Source of the DNA: Clytia hemisphaerica
Lineage: Eukaryota; Cnidaria; Hydrozoa; Leptothecata; Clytiidae
DNA length: 64,000 nt
NCBI GenBank assembly: GCA_902728285.1
Contig: CACVBU010000904.1
Coordinates: 372,001-436,000 of the forward strand
Direction of reading: 5' to 3'
In this document: in pieces, positions 45,451 to 57,193 of the stretch
Numbering within the stretch: position 1 is the stretch's first letter
How the letters are laid out: each line of letters begins with the position of its first letter
Program-made: the position numbers and the translations under genes
Notes under the pieces: generated by a model
Database searches by the model: none
The model's input: the letters and a program-made list of their open reading frames with translations, nothing else
What the model was told of the DNA's origin: nothing

Positions 45451-46747
45451 TTACTCACTTTCTGTGTTCTTTTCTGATGCTTGATTATCTCCATCTTTGA
45501 ATGGAGTTAATAATAAATCAGAACAAAATTTGTTACACTGGTGAAGATGTTTGAAGTTCTTGATGGCTGTTTTGGAGAGGTTTCCACCACAAAACAAGAG
45601 TTCACCTTGATCATCAAAATGTTCACCGGTTGCAATTTCTGAATCAAAATTGGTTTTTCCACAGCCCTGGATATCAAGAACCATAAGCTTTTCTTCTAAT
45701 TTTTGATACGTGAAGTGAACAAAGGCTTCAGCTTTACTCTGACCATGTTTGTCAACATTCTTGCAGATTTCACCATTATTGTTGACATATTTCACAAACT
45801 TGCCACTGGCGAATTCCTCAACCGTAACTACTTCCCTGTCTAATATACCAAAATACACTTCGTTGTAGGAGACTGTGCCGAATTCGATGGAGGTTATGCT
45901 TCTCGTAAAAGTCTCTGCTAGATTTTTTGCTAATGAGTGCATTTGGACCTCTACCATGCTGGTATGGGTCAAGGTCAAGATCTTTTAAATCATCCACAGT
46001 TTGTTTATGATACTTTTTGACTACCCACTTCTTACCTTCAAAAAGATTGCGAGAAGAATTGGCCATGAATACAGCTCTAAATGTTCCCTTGCCAAAGGAT
46101 CAATTGGAAATTCAACAAGTTGACGTTTATCATCCCACTTCATTTCTTGTACATTGAAATGTTCTATCTCTATGAGTGTTTTGGTAGGCTTCATCATTTT
46201 GCCACATTTGATCATTTTAGAGAGAGATATACTTGGTGGAGGTGTTGGTGGGCTATAATGAGAACGTTTGCTAGTGGAAGGTACTTCAAAGTCTTCCTTC
46301 TTCTTACTGGATGTCAAACATCTTTTCCATGATGAATTCAAAGTTGGAAAAGTAGAGTAAATCGGATTTTGGATAAACCTGATATGGTAAATATCAGCCA
46401 AACTAAATTGGCTTTGTTGCTTTACTGATGGACCTCTTTGTCCAACCAAAAGCTCGCATGTTTGGTGGAAACCAAGTTCATCAACAAAATGGACATTGCA
46501 TGCTTGAATGACAGTTTGAAGGCAAAGACGATCATATGCTTCAATATTGACAAACTCGATTGCTCCATATCGACTGTAGATTTGAGTCGCCCCTGAAACT
46601 TTTGATTCTAAACGTTGAACCTTAATAAAACTTGGTTTGGTTTGTTGTTTACCAAAATCGTTTTTTTTACAAAGTCTCTTGTCAGCAGCTTTATTTCTAC
46701 ATTCCATCCAACCAGGTTTTCTGTTGACTGACGTGACTATTATTCTC
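45451..46747 (-). CDS. Alpha-kinase domain protein, frame breaks
   Basis: Exon begins after TTAAG at 46748. N-terminal part: RYGAIEFVNIEAYDRLC, VIQACNVHF, CELLVGQRGPS, then a Pro/Ser linker (SPPTPPPSISLS). Kinase part: GTFRAVFMANS, KKWVVKKY (nucleotide-binding Lys), VEVQMHSLAKNLAETF, VEEFASGKFVKY, LMVLDIQGCG, DSEIATG, FCGGNLSKTAIKNF and HQCNKFC. These are hallmarks of the alpha-kinase (MHCK/eEF2K) family: the GxGNLxxxG-like loop and the zinc-binding H..C-x3-C end. Two single-base shifts are needed, near 46093 (AGGGAA run) and 45982. The C-terminus is reached at 45451, though GTGAGT there could also be a donor. Function: atypical Ser/Thr kinase; substrate unknown. Related proteins in cnidarians are multicopy in my memory. 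Confidence 0.75.
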
Positions 46748-47070
46748 CTTAATGTAAAAAACAACATGTTGAGTGGACCTACCAGGGGAGGGGGTCAAGG
46801 TCAAGGGTACCAAACCAGGACAAAGAAACTTGATTTTTGAAGATTAAAAAGAAGTAGAAATGCCCCCTAATTTTTTTTCTATCAAAACCAATTAGCCACC
46901 CCTCTAAATTAATTATCTCCCCTTAATTCAATTGTTTTGATTATTGACTTTCAAAGTTACCCTCTTTCACAGAATCAAATTTTTAGCAAAAAAAATGAAA
47001 GCGGTGGGGTTTGTTGTAGGGGTTCAAAAAGCTTGAATCCCAAAACCCCTAAAATTGGAAAAAAAACACT

Positions 47071-47664
47071 ATTCCTAAAAGGTAGGGTACCCCAATTGGG
47101 CTACTTATTGGGGTGCCCCTTTTTGCCTTAAATTTAACAAACCGATGCTTGAATTCATGCTAAAATGATACTAGAACTTTCGATTGGTCATCTACAAAAA
47201 TCAGATTTAAGATCCCTATAAAACTTAAGTTGCAGTAGTCATTATCCCAAAGGTACTGAGATCTACTATTTCTTATCATGGTCAGGTACTATGTTTCCTT
47301 CTTCTCTGATTTGAAAAAATACAGACCAGAATCAAATTTCTTAAAAAACAGAGAACAATTATGTTCTGTTTGGTAAAATTAAGGATGTCTGAAAAATATT
47401 ATGCCCTTTTATTTAATTTATTTTAATGAACTGATCGAACTGTAACCTATAACTGTAACCCCCAGGTAACCCATTGATTGAACTTGATCTAACATTCACA
47501 ATTTTTGAAAAAATGTTAATGTTAGAGTTTGATAAATTTTTTCACTTGAACTTCAATCGTTTGATGGAGTTCAATTAGTTCGATTATTTGATTGGTTCGA
47601 CAAGTTCGATTGATTGGGTCTGGAACAAGTAGCCCAATATTGGGGCACCTTACCTTTTAGGAAT
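47071..47664. mobile_element. Fold-back element, ~594 bp, with nested GTTCGATTA block
   Basis: ATTCCTAAAAGGTAGGGTAC and TTGGGCTACT at the left are mirrored at the right (AGTAGCCCAATATTGGGGC, ACCTTTTAGGAAT). The centre includes a block like that at 15.9-16.2 kb, ending GGGTCTGGAAC. Confidence 0.7.
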
Positions 47665-47669
47665 ATACC

Positions 47670-48940
47670 CCTTTTCCACTGGTTTGTAGAGGTTAAAAAA
47701 TACTGGCAAAATGACACAAAATAGGGCTAAATACCGTCACAGTCTGATTTTAAGATACCGTTTCCTGTCTAATTGCCGTCAATTTCTATATACCATACTA
47801 AAATAGAGCCAATCTCGTCACACAATATAAGTACAAACCCCCCATGAAAGGGACCATTCAAATAGTACATACGCTCAAGGGGGGACAGGGGATCCTTCAA
47901 GAAAATGTACACAACCCTTCCAAAATTTTTCTCTAACTTTTTCTTTGAAAAAGTCGAAATATTATAAGCTTTTGAACCAGTAGCGTGTTGGCAGGGGGCA
48001 GTGCTCCCACCACAGCAGCGGGGGCGCAAAAGAACGCCTCTTATTACTAATTTCAGCGTCCCTTTGCTGTTTTTACACCTTAGAATTGGTAGTTTTCGAC
48101 CAAAAAAATAATAAAATGCCCAAAAATTTTGTGGTTGCTTCGCTCGCATTATTTTTTTACTAACAAATCAACTTTTAATAAGGGGCGCCAAAATTGACAT
48201 TTTTGAAAATTGCTTCCCCAGGTTCCTCAAATTTTTGTCGACCCACCACACTGCTGCTTTGAACCCAATCTTACTTTTTTAAATTAAAACTAAGACCGAA
48301 CTAGTGTCACTTTATTTCAGTTATAATTGTATTTTTTTCCCTAGAGGATGGAGGGGGAGGGGTAATCAGAAAAGTGTGCATAAATGGGGGTAAGCAAAAA
48401 CTGTTCCGACCAAAAAGCTTTGGCATGTAAAAAAGACAGTAAACCCAGAGTTCCAATAGTGCAGTTAAAATTCAGGGCAGGTAAGGGAATTCTGGCTATA
48501 TATTTTTGATTGAGCAAAAATTATCAATTCTTGACTTTTGAAAACAATTGAGAAAAGAAATTTGGGATTCAGGACAATGAAAAGAAAAATCCTGTTCTTT
48601 CATCTGATTATCATTTTAAACCTACCCATAGCCAGCAGCAACCATCATACTTCAATCACCACCATCTTTCTGGCATTTGTCATTTCAGCTCTACTCTACC
48701 TTGCATCATTGAAAATCCATAAAGTTTTTCAGAGAATCGGAGTGAACAGACAGCAGCCAACAGACAGAGTTCAGCGATTTCTCACCTCATGGTTGATCAC
48801 CGGAATGATATTCTATCTTCGCTTGAATGCTGGGCGCTTTGGAAAGCAAAGGAGCTGTGTTAAAGATTTTACCCGCGCGTTGCAGACTGTTTAGAAATTT
48901 GGGGCATGAGTTCTAGATTGCTTTGAACCTCGTACTCCTT
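47670..48940. other. No gene recognised
   Basis: Mixed sequence with a few open frames of up to 126 codons that lack motifs. The plus-strand frame 48538-48894 has a hydrophobic N-terminus but no other support. Confidence 0.35.
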
Positions 48941-48944
48941 GATT

Positions 48945-51460
48945 CAGTCAAACTCCTTGTTCCAGCCACCTGTTCCAAAGGTGTTCTAACAAAGTTTCTA
49001 GATATTGTACACGCTTTTCGACTTGGGCTGTTCGTTCCCCAAGTTTCACGGCAACCGTGTTGATTCTTCTTCCAAAGATGAGGTGATTGGGCGTTAAAGC
49101 TTCTTCCATTTCGGGATAGACGTAGGTTAAAGGTCAGTTGTTGATCATTACTTTAATTCCCATTAATACTTTCAATAATTCATTAAAGCGTAAGGTAGAA
49201 TTTGATAATACCTTTCTCAATGGGCGTTTGACTGATTGCACTAAACGGTCCCAAAAACCACCCATCCAGGGGGCAGCTTCAATACTGAATTTCCAGTCTA
49301 TATTTCGAGATGATGCAAAGTTCTGTACAGTTTCACTGACAAAATTAGTCCCATTGTCAGAACGTACTATGTCGGGTGCGCCGTGTCGTGCAATCAAACG
49401 TCGTAAAATCTCCACACATTCATCAGCTGAAGCGTCTGCTGCAATGTCGAGGTGAACGCCTCGGCTACTAGTACAGGTAGCAACCGAGATCCAAGCTTTG
49501 TAGAATTCCTCATCATCTCCGAAAACGTTCTTAACATGAAGAGGTCCTGCGTAATCAAGACCAACGTTTTTGAAGGCTGTCGTTCCAGTTACTCGATCTA
49601 CCGGAAGTGAAGGTGTTTCTGGATAAGCGTATGGTTTAGCATTTACTCGTTTGCACGTATTACAGTCAAATAGTGCTTTTCGTACGAAATTTCTTCCTAT
49701 AGGTATCCAGAATTCTTGAAGTAATTGGACTAAAGTGTCTCTAACACCGGTGTGTTGGGTTCTGTTGCGGACATCATAAACAATCATTTGGGCTAACCGA
49801 CTGCTAGGCAATAAATAAGGGTACTTCTCGTTGAACGTAAGATTTCATCGTATCAAGCCGTCATCGTCTAAGTAAGTTCCTAAGTTTCTTCCGACGTCTT
49901 TCAAATTTTTGAAGGATAACTGTTCGTGTTTAATCCATTTCTGGTATCCGTCAGTTCTTTGGCGGATAGCCACGGTCCATTCTGGTTGTTGTTGGTAGGT
50001 AAACGTCCTTCTTCTTTTTTCTTTCGGATGTTTCTTATGAACCTCATGACCCTTGCCGTAACACGGATGAGTTTCAGAAACAAATTGTAGCGAGTGAGAG
50101 GTATGAGCTCCCTAAATTCAATTTCAGTAGCTGGAAATACTTTTCACTTTGTTTGGTTTGACTCTAGATTTTCCCGCAATCAAAACAAGTTAGATTTTTC
50201 CAGAGTTATAAATGAATCTAAAATACATACTTGCACCAAAAGCAACTTTTGATGCATCAGAAAACCCGTATGATTGTACGTTAACGAATGGGTCTTTAAA
50301 TTCTTTCAAAGAGTACAGTATGTCAATTTCAATTTTACAGTTCTCAAGGCCCTTCAAAATAGAAATCCATCTGCTCTTTAAGGTTTCGGGTAGGGGGTCG
50401 TCCCAACCAAGCTTCTCTTTAAACAGTTCTTTCAAGAAGCATTTCATTGTTACCACGACTGGGTTTATCAGCCCGAGAGGGTTGTAAATTGAAGCGATAA
50501 AATGTAAACATTTCGTTTCGTTGATGGCTCAATTTGATTTTGTAAAAGCTCATCGAAATCGAAACAAAGTTTATCATCTGCTTTTTTCCACGAAACTCCG
50601 AGTACCTTTGTTTATTCTCCCTTTTCTAATTCATTCGATCCAAAGTCTTTCACTATCCAACTTTCTAGATTTTTGTAGTTGGATTTAAATTTTCTCAAGT
50701 TGAATCCACCCTCTTTCAGTTTTGTTTTACAGTTATCGTAAAATTCAAAGGCAGATGATTCGCTTTCAGCCCCAGTAGTTAAATTGTCTACGTGGATTGA
50801 TTCTAAAACTTTCGAAGCGAGCTCAGGCTGATCAGTACAATTTATATGCATGTGTTCTTGTAGGGTGGCACTTAACAAGAAGGGAGAGGGCCCATCAAAA
50901 CTCGACAAAAACGGTACTCAATCGTTTCGTTGTTCTCAAAAGTTTCCTTATCTAATTTGAAAGGGTCCTTGAACCACAAAAATCTCATATAATCTCTGTC
51001 ATCTGGTTGGTTCGAAATCTGGTGAAACGCCTTTTCTATACCACCTGTCAGGGCTACATTGTGCGAGCGAAAACGAAGTAAAACCCCGAAAAGGGAGGGT
51101 GTAAGTGAGAGTCCAGCGTGGAGACTTTGGTTCAGCAAAGGAGAGCCATGTGTCTTTGCACTAGCATCGAAAACAATACGTAATTTAGTGGTCGTTGAGC
51201 TTTTGTTCTCAACACCATGGTGCGGCAAATAATGAACTTCATTTGGCTTTTCATGTCCCGCCCTCTCTATTATTCCATCTTTTAGTTGCTGCTGGAAAAT
51301 TTTATTGTAATCTTTCGAAAGACTTTCATTGCTTTTCAGTTTGTTCCAATTTGAATAGAGACGTTTTCAACTAAGTTCATAATTGTCATTCAGCTGTAAA
51401 CAATTTTCTTTAAAAGGAAGCCGCACTTCAATTTCCACGCAGAACAGATCCCTCTCAGCA
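48945..51460 (-). pseudogene. BEL/Pao retrotransposon pol, decayed and 5'-truncated
   Basis: From 51460 downward: VRLPFKENCLQLNDNYELS, then LRIVFDASAKT and LNQSLHAGLSLTP (RT), MRFLWFKDPF, an RT active-site segment that reads HVDNLTTG, and LKEGGFNLRKF. YGFSDASKVAFGASMYF (50200-50456) is the peptidase A17/RNase H part. 49811-48945 is the integrase: NTCKRVNAKPYAYP, FKNVGLDYAGPL, IVRSDNGTNF and EAAPWMGGFWDRLVQSVKR, then LTPNHLIFGRR after a single stop. Multiple stops and shifts occur. The two catalytic Asp sites of RT are both altered (GGIEKAF and HVDN). No LTRs seen. The upstream (N-terminal) side is cut off at the LINE. Confidence 0.85.
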
Positions 51461-54400
51461 AGGACAGCACAACAACAGGATTCACCACAATGATATCTTT
51501 CACCACAACACCCATTATCCCGCTCAGGACACTCTAAACCGCAACCGCTATGATGACTGCTAGACACGACCTCAAAATTATCACATTCAATTGTTATGGT
51601 CTCAAAGCCAATACTGTATATATAAACAATTTAACTAAAACTCATGACTGTATATTTCTTTGTGAGACTTGGTTAACGAAATGTGAAGAGCACACCCTCT
51701 TCCCTTACAAACAGAACTTTTACGTTATATCTGAACCTGCAAAACAACAACAATTTGGTCGACCTTACGGCGGCAACGTTTTACTGCTCCATAGAGACTG
51801 TTTCCAAAAACCTGAAACTCTCATTCTGGAGGACTATGCAACCGTTGTAAAAGCATCCCACCATCAAAGTAACCTCATCATATCAGCTTTATACCTGCAA
51901 TCCCTGAATGGCAAACAAGACTGTATCGAAACCTATAAGAGTCAACTCGCTTGCATCTCAGGCACCATCAATCAATTTAACCATTGGGCAGATCCAATCA
52001 TCCTAGGGGACTTCCAGTGCTGTCCAAAATGGCAAAACTGTACTCGATCTAGCCCACCAAATACCCTCTCACTGCACCTCTCAAAGTTCATGACAGAGAA
52101 CAATCTATTACCAGTAGACATGACTCATGGTTATGGCCCTTGTTACACCTATCAACATTTGACACTTCCGAACCAGTCCTACATTGATCACATCTTGATT
52201 CCATCTACGCTCTCCGATTACGTTACAGACACTCATGTTGTTGATCCACACCCGGATAACACTGGGGATCACATACCTGTCTCCGCTACCTTTCGTTTAC
52301 CAGATAGTCCAGAATCTGTGCCCCAACAGCCTGAAATAGAAAATGACTTTGTACCAAATTACATTTGGAAGAATGAGAAATTTCTAAACCTATACCACCA
52401 GAAAGTTACTGGAAGTCTCGAAAACTATGTTGATGGAGACCCTCAATCCAAATTGGACAATCTACATCTTATCCTTCAACACTCAGCAGGCTCTGCATAC
52501 ACTGAGATTGAGAAAAAATTCTATAATTTTTCTCCAAAACGTTGGTGGAACAATGAACTCCGTACAGCACGTAACACATTACAACAAATGTTTAATCTCT
52601 GGAAGTCTGACTGCTTTACGAAAGACCCATCCAGCATTTCATATAATCGCTACAAGTTTGCCCGAAAAAGGTTTCGTACTCTTGTTAAACGTGCAAAACA
52701 TAAATCAACAATTGATCATTGTGTAGACAAGCTCAAAAACGTCAAACCAAAAACTTACTGGAACCAAATGCAAGCTTTAAAAAGCTCTTCTGAAAAACTG
52801 TATACGATTAATGGCAAAACCAACAAAGATGATATTACCACTGAATTCAAAGAACACTTCGATAATCTACTTAACACGCCCCGGGTAACAGGTTTCAACA
52901 ACTCTATCTCAAACAAAACGCTTCTTGAAAACCTGACTGCTCTTGATACAAAGGAACCAGATTTGTCACTGAAACAGATGTCGCCAACTCCCTGAAAAAG
53001 CTGAAACTGGGAAAAGCAAGGGATCCATTTCAACTGAAGGCAGAGCATTTCTTGTTCGCACGATCACCTACTTTCATAACTTATTTAACCAAACTTGCAA
53101 ACAACATATTCACTACAGACATTATCCCGAGAGGCTTAAGTTCCTCCATCATCATACCCCTGGTGAAGTCATTCAAAAAGTCACTCAAGGATCCAAACAA
53201 CTACAGGGGCATTAGCCTTATCCCAATAATGACAAAGCTACTTGAGGTAATTATCGTAGAGAAATGTCCCATCTTCAAAGAGAGCAATTCAATGCAATGT
53301 TTTACAGCTAACTCATCAACTCTACACGCTGAAACAATTCTTCTTGACACCATCCGGCACTACAATAGCAGAAACTCACCAGTCTATATCTGTAGCCTGG
53401 ATGCGGAGAAGGCTTTCGATTGTGTAAACTGGCTTTCCCTCTTTGATAAACTACTAGAAAAGAACATTCCAAATTCAGTAGTCTGCTTCTTAATCAAACT
53501 TTATCTAAACAGAACAGCAGTAATCCACTATGCGTCACATTTTTCAAAAATGTTTTCTCTCACCCAAGGTGTCCGCCAAGGCAGTGTATTATCACCATAC
53601 CTATTTAATATCTACACCGAAGAACTGTTATTGTCGATCCAGTCACATAAATTGGGTACCTTTCTCCCGAATGGTCTTCACACCGCAGTGATCGCTTACG
53701 CTGATGACATAATCTTGTTGAGATTCCACCCTTGTACACCTTCAGAGAATGCTTAGTACGTGTGAAACGTTTGGCAAGGAGAACGGCATTAACTTTTTCC
53801 ACACAATGACAAAAAGTAAAACACAATTCATAATCTCTGGTAAATCGACAATCAAGGATCCTCGTCTTACCCTAAATAACATTCCAGTGCTTCCTCGTAA
53901 CGATCTTATCCACCTTGGATTCCATTGGACAAAACACCGTAACCACATCAGTCTCAAATCTCACAAAGACAATCGTATTTCTGAAATGTGGTCAACTACT
54001 ACTTCACTCATCTCTGCAGGATTGAGGCATTGTCACCCTAACTCTATCGTTACCATATTTAATCATATCATCTTACCTAAGCTTTTATATGGATTAGAAC
54101 TCTGTGATTTGACTAAAACCGAAACAAACCAATTGAATGTGGTAGCACGGTCCTGTCTCAAGTCCCTATTTGGTGTATCCAGAAACAGTAAAAACCATCT
54201 CCACCGTGCTTACCATATTCCAGACGTATCGAAACTTGTTGAAAAACGGAAACTCTCCCTCCTGAAGCAACTTATTGCAAATCCATCAACATCTGACTAC
54301 ACGACTCACACCATATTGATGAACAACCATCCTGAATTCTCTGCTATCTACGATGCAGCCGTAACCGCGTCCTGGAACAACGTAAGCCTTGTAGAAATTG

Positions 54401-55010
54401 TGCTTTGTAGACGTGTGAGTATCGATTTGGAAACTGAAAGTGCTTTTGATGAACATGGTGATGATATAACTAGAATTCGTGAACTGGTTGATAACTGGTC
54501 TATTTATGAAAACAGACTAGCTTTGAAAAATATTCTTGAACAATCTATCCCTAGAGCATAATACATAATCATTTTATTGCAGTTGGAAGGCTCAATAATT
54601 GGACTGACTTCTCCCCTTTAGCTTCACCTTCTTGCCTCTCTCCCCCTCATTATACTCCCAGTCCAATCCTTGAGACTTTCAACTTATTTTACAGCATTTT
54701 TAAAAAAGAAAACTTATTTTAATATTCATCTAGATATTCTTCTGTCGCCCTCCACATTCATTCGCCTTTAGACATTAGACCTTGTCTATTTTTGTTTTGT
54801 TTACATTTAGCTCGGTTAGGCTCAGGTTTCGCTCTCATGATTTTCACGTTTTCACTATGTCAGGTTTTACTCCCAGGCTTTTGATTTTTCTTTCTAGATT
54901 TTCTCCTACATTTACTTCATTCAATTTAGATATCGATTTAGTGCGAGGTTCTGCTCCAGGCTTTTCGTTCCTTGATTTGTGGTAGGGTTATAAGATTAAT
55001 ACTTCTTTAT
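51460..55010 (+). mobile_element. LINE of the jockey/CR1 group, APE endonuclease + RT
   Basis: About 3.5 kb. The 5' junction with the BEL/Pao remnant lies near 51450. The ORF begins at 51550, and the 3' untranslated part (54562-55010) ends in an AT-rich, AATAAA-containing sequence. No clear target duplication was read. No ORF1 is recognisable, so the copy is probably 5'-truncated. Confidence 0.7.
51550..54561 (+). pseudogene. LINE ORF2: apurinic endonuclease and reverse transcriptase
   Basis: Endonuclease motifs in order: ITFNCYGLK (N-site), IFLCETWLT (E), IILGDFQCC (D-N site), YIDHILIPS and TGDHIPVSA (final D-H). Linker with a RWWNNELR segment. RT: KLKLGKARDPF, DPNNYRGISLIP, YICSLDAEKAFDCVNW (motif A), LTQGVRQGSVLSPYLFN (motif B), IAYADDIILL (catalytic), then LGFHWTKH and a C-terminal thumb region ending at TAA 54561. 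Two single-base shifts are needed, near 52965 and just after YADD near 53718. All catalytic residues are otherwise present, so this is a recent copy or one with assembly errors. Confidence 0.88.
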
Positions 55011-55472
55011 TTTTGACAAAATAAAAACGATAAGCACTATTTGTTAATAACTGTCTATATACTATATATATATCTTTTCAAAATAAAACCAATTTTCTTC
55101 GTCTATGAAGAGTGTATACGTAATAACTGATCAAAAACAATGTCTTTTTTGCATGAATATTTCGGCCAAAAGGCCTTTCTCAACATAAAAATGAATTTCT
55201 TTGACAAGGTTTTTAAACATATCGCTATATACACCAGGGAAAACATAAAAGGCCTATTGCCAATTTAAAAAGCGATTAAGTAATAAAAAGTAAGAAAATT
55301 ATTAAAATGACGTTTGTAATGTACAATTAAGGTTAAAAGAAATAGATTACACTCCAGAGAATAAATAATAGAAAATGATGTGCGTTAAAAATCTGTTAAA
55401 AATCAAATCAGTTTTATAAATTGAAATCCCCAATGGAAAGGAACAAAAGAGAATAAACAAAAAAGAGTCAAC

Positions 55473-56825
55473 CTAGCCGTAATCAATTGTCACTTCCCTC
55501 TCATTCAAGCCCTGAGGATCAAATGTCTGGAGTTTATTTATCCGGAAATCTTCGCGTACCCGAAGACTCTGCTCATTCTGGGACTGATCTATCAGTGTAA
55601 ATTCCCAGTCCTCCATACCATTATGACCCTCCTGACAAAAATGAGAGTGAAATGACATTTGCGGGGCTGTCTCACCTGCACTGCATTTCCGATAACAGGC
55701 TTTGTAGTTATTAAACCTGTTTCTAAATTTTACAGTACTACCTACGTATTGTTTTTGACATGATTTACATGTCACGAGGTAGATAACATTCTCGGAATCG
55801 CAGTTCAGGTGAGACCTAATTTCATACTCCTCAGATGTTATCGAGCTCCTAAAAGATTTTGTTTTAGAAATAGAAGGACATATCAAGCAGCGTGTTTTTT
55901 GACATGCCTCAGATTGGCCGTCTGCCTTCTTCGGTTTTGAGAGTTTAGATCGAACAAGAAGGTCTTTGAGGCTTTTGCCTCTCTTAAAGCCAACAATAGG
56001 CACATCAGAAAACACCTTGCGATGTTCTTCATTCGCCGCTGAGAGGAGTACCTGAATGTCCTGCAAGACATTTTTGATTTTGGCAAAGGCAGGATGATAA
56101 GTTATATTGAACACCGGCTTACGTCCACGAGTTTTTTTATTGTTTTGCTCTCTAAAGAGCAAATCATCTCGCTTCGGTTCTCTGGCCCTAAGGATCTCTT
56201 GACGAACCAGTTTATCACTGTATCCTCGCTTTTTTAGCCACAATGCTAGCTGGTCGCATCTAAGGTCAAAAAAAGATTGTTCAGAACAGATGCGATTTAA
56301 ACGCAAAGCTTGGCTATATGGGATAGCCTTTTTTGAATGAAATGCGTGGCACGAGGATGCATCCAAATACTGATGGGTATCAGTAGGTTTGACATACAGG
56401 TCCGTCACTAACTTATCATTAACCCTAATGACTTGGTCATCTAAAAAATTGACAGAAGTCGGAGAGTATTCAAAGGTAAATTTGATGGAGGGATGAAAGC
56501 TGTTAATTATTTTCATGAATTCTTCCCCATGCTCCCAGATCATAAAAATATCATCGATGTATCTCCACCAGATTTTAGGTTTTAACTCACAAGCACCCAA
56601 AAGCCTTTCCTCCAAGTCTGCCATGAAAATAATAGCATATTGAGGGGCCATTTTGGTCCCGATTGCGGTACCCCTCTTCTGCTTAAAAAATTGACCATTA
56701 TGTTCAAAATGATTGTTTTTTAGAACACATTCAGCAAGTTCAACCAAAGATTCAGTTGAGATTTTTTTGTCTTGCCTTTGGTCAAGTTTTTTTCTAACAG
56801 CCTCCAAACCTTCATCATGAGAAAT
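55473..56825 (-). CDS. Penelope-like element polyprotein, RT C-terminal part plus GIY-YIG nuclease, 5'-truncated
   Basis: The open frame (at least 444 codons, to TAG at 55473) starts inside the RT, just after motif A (HDEGLEAVRKKL). Visible: FFKQKRGTAIGTKMAPQYA, WWRYIDDIFMIW (YIDD active site), SVNFLDDQVIR, YLDASSCHAFHSKKAIPY, LRLNRICS. C-terminal: CLICPSI and CDSENVIYLVTCKSCQKQYVGST with RNRFNNYK, the GIY-YIG endonuclease with its CCHH-like context, as in Penelope/Neptune-type elements. The reading frame is unbroken but truncated at an ATATATAT run near 56830, so it cannot encode a complete RT. The minus-strand 3' part (55470-55080) carries a GGCCTTTTGGCC palindrome. Confidence 0.9.
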   Translation of the reverse strand: MSHDEGLEAVRKKLDQRQDKKISTESLVELAECVLKNNHFEHNGQFFKQKRGTAIGTKMAPQYAIIFMADLEERLLGACELKPKIWWRYIDDIFMIWEHGEEFMKIINSFHPSIKFTFEYSPTSVNFLDDQVIRVNDKLVTDLYVKPTDTHQYLDASSCHAFHSKKAIPYSQALRLNRICSEQSFFDLRCDQLALWLKKRGYSDKLVRQEILRAREPKRDDLLFREQNNKKTRGRKPVFNITYHPAFAKIKNVLQDIQVLLSAANEEHRKVFSDVPIVGFKRGKSLKDLLVRSKLSKPKKADGQSEACQKTRCLICPSISKTKSFRSSITSEEYEIRSHLNCDSENVIYLVTCKSCQKQYVGSTVKFRNRFNNYKACYRKCSAGETAPQMSFHSHFCQEGHNGMEDWEFTLIDQSQNEQSLRVREDFRINKLQTFDPQGLNEREVTIDYG

Positions 56826-56879
56826 ATTTTTTTCTATATATATATGGTGAAGATCAGAGATCTACGGAAGCCGAGAAGG

Positions 56880-57130
56880 GACATCCAAACTTTCTTTTTT
56901 TGTCGACTTTTTTTCTTTTTTTGCCGACTTTTATTCTTTTTTTTGCTGACTTTTTTTTCTTTTTTTGTCGACTTCTTTTCCTTTTTTGCCGACTTTTTTT
57001 CTTTTTGTGATTTGAAAACTTTTTTTCTTTTTTTCTTTTTTTGTCGACTTTTTTTCTTTTTTTGCCGACTTTTTTTCTTTTTTTGATTTGAAAACTTTTT
57101 TCTTTTTTTGCCAACTTTTTTTTTTTTTTT
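56880..57130. repeat. Pyrimidine-rich minisatellite, ~19-22-bp unit
   Basis: Units of the form TTTTTCTTTTTTTG(T/C)CGACTT, about ten in tandem, with two TGATTTGAAAACT interruptions. On the minus strand it encodes K-rich nonsense. It directly abuts the truncated end of the Penelope-like element. Confidence 0.85.
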
Positions 57131-57193
57131 TTAAACCCTTTTTTTTTGCCTTTATGAGTCTGTAAATTTACACACGGCAAAACAGAAACAAAC

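Noticed and set aside
48538..48894. 118-codon plus-strand open frame with hydrophobic N-terminus
   Set aside because: No domain, weak start context, no splice or neighbour support; chance frame in AT-rich DNA.
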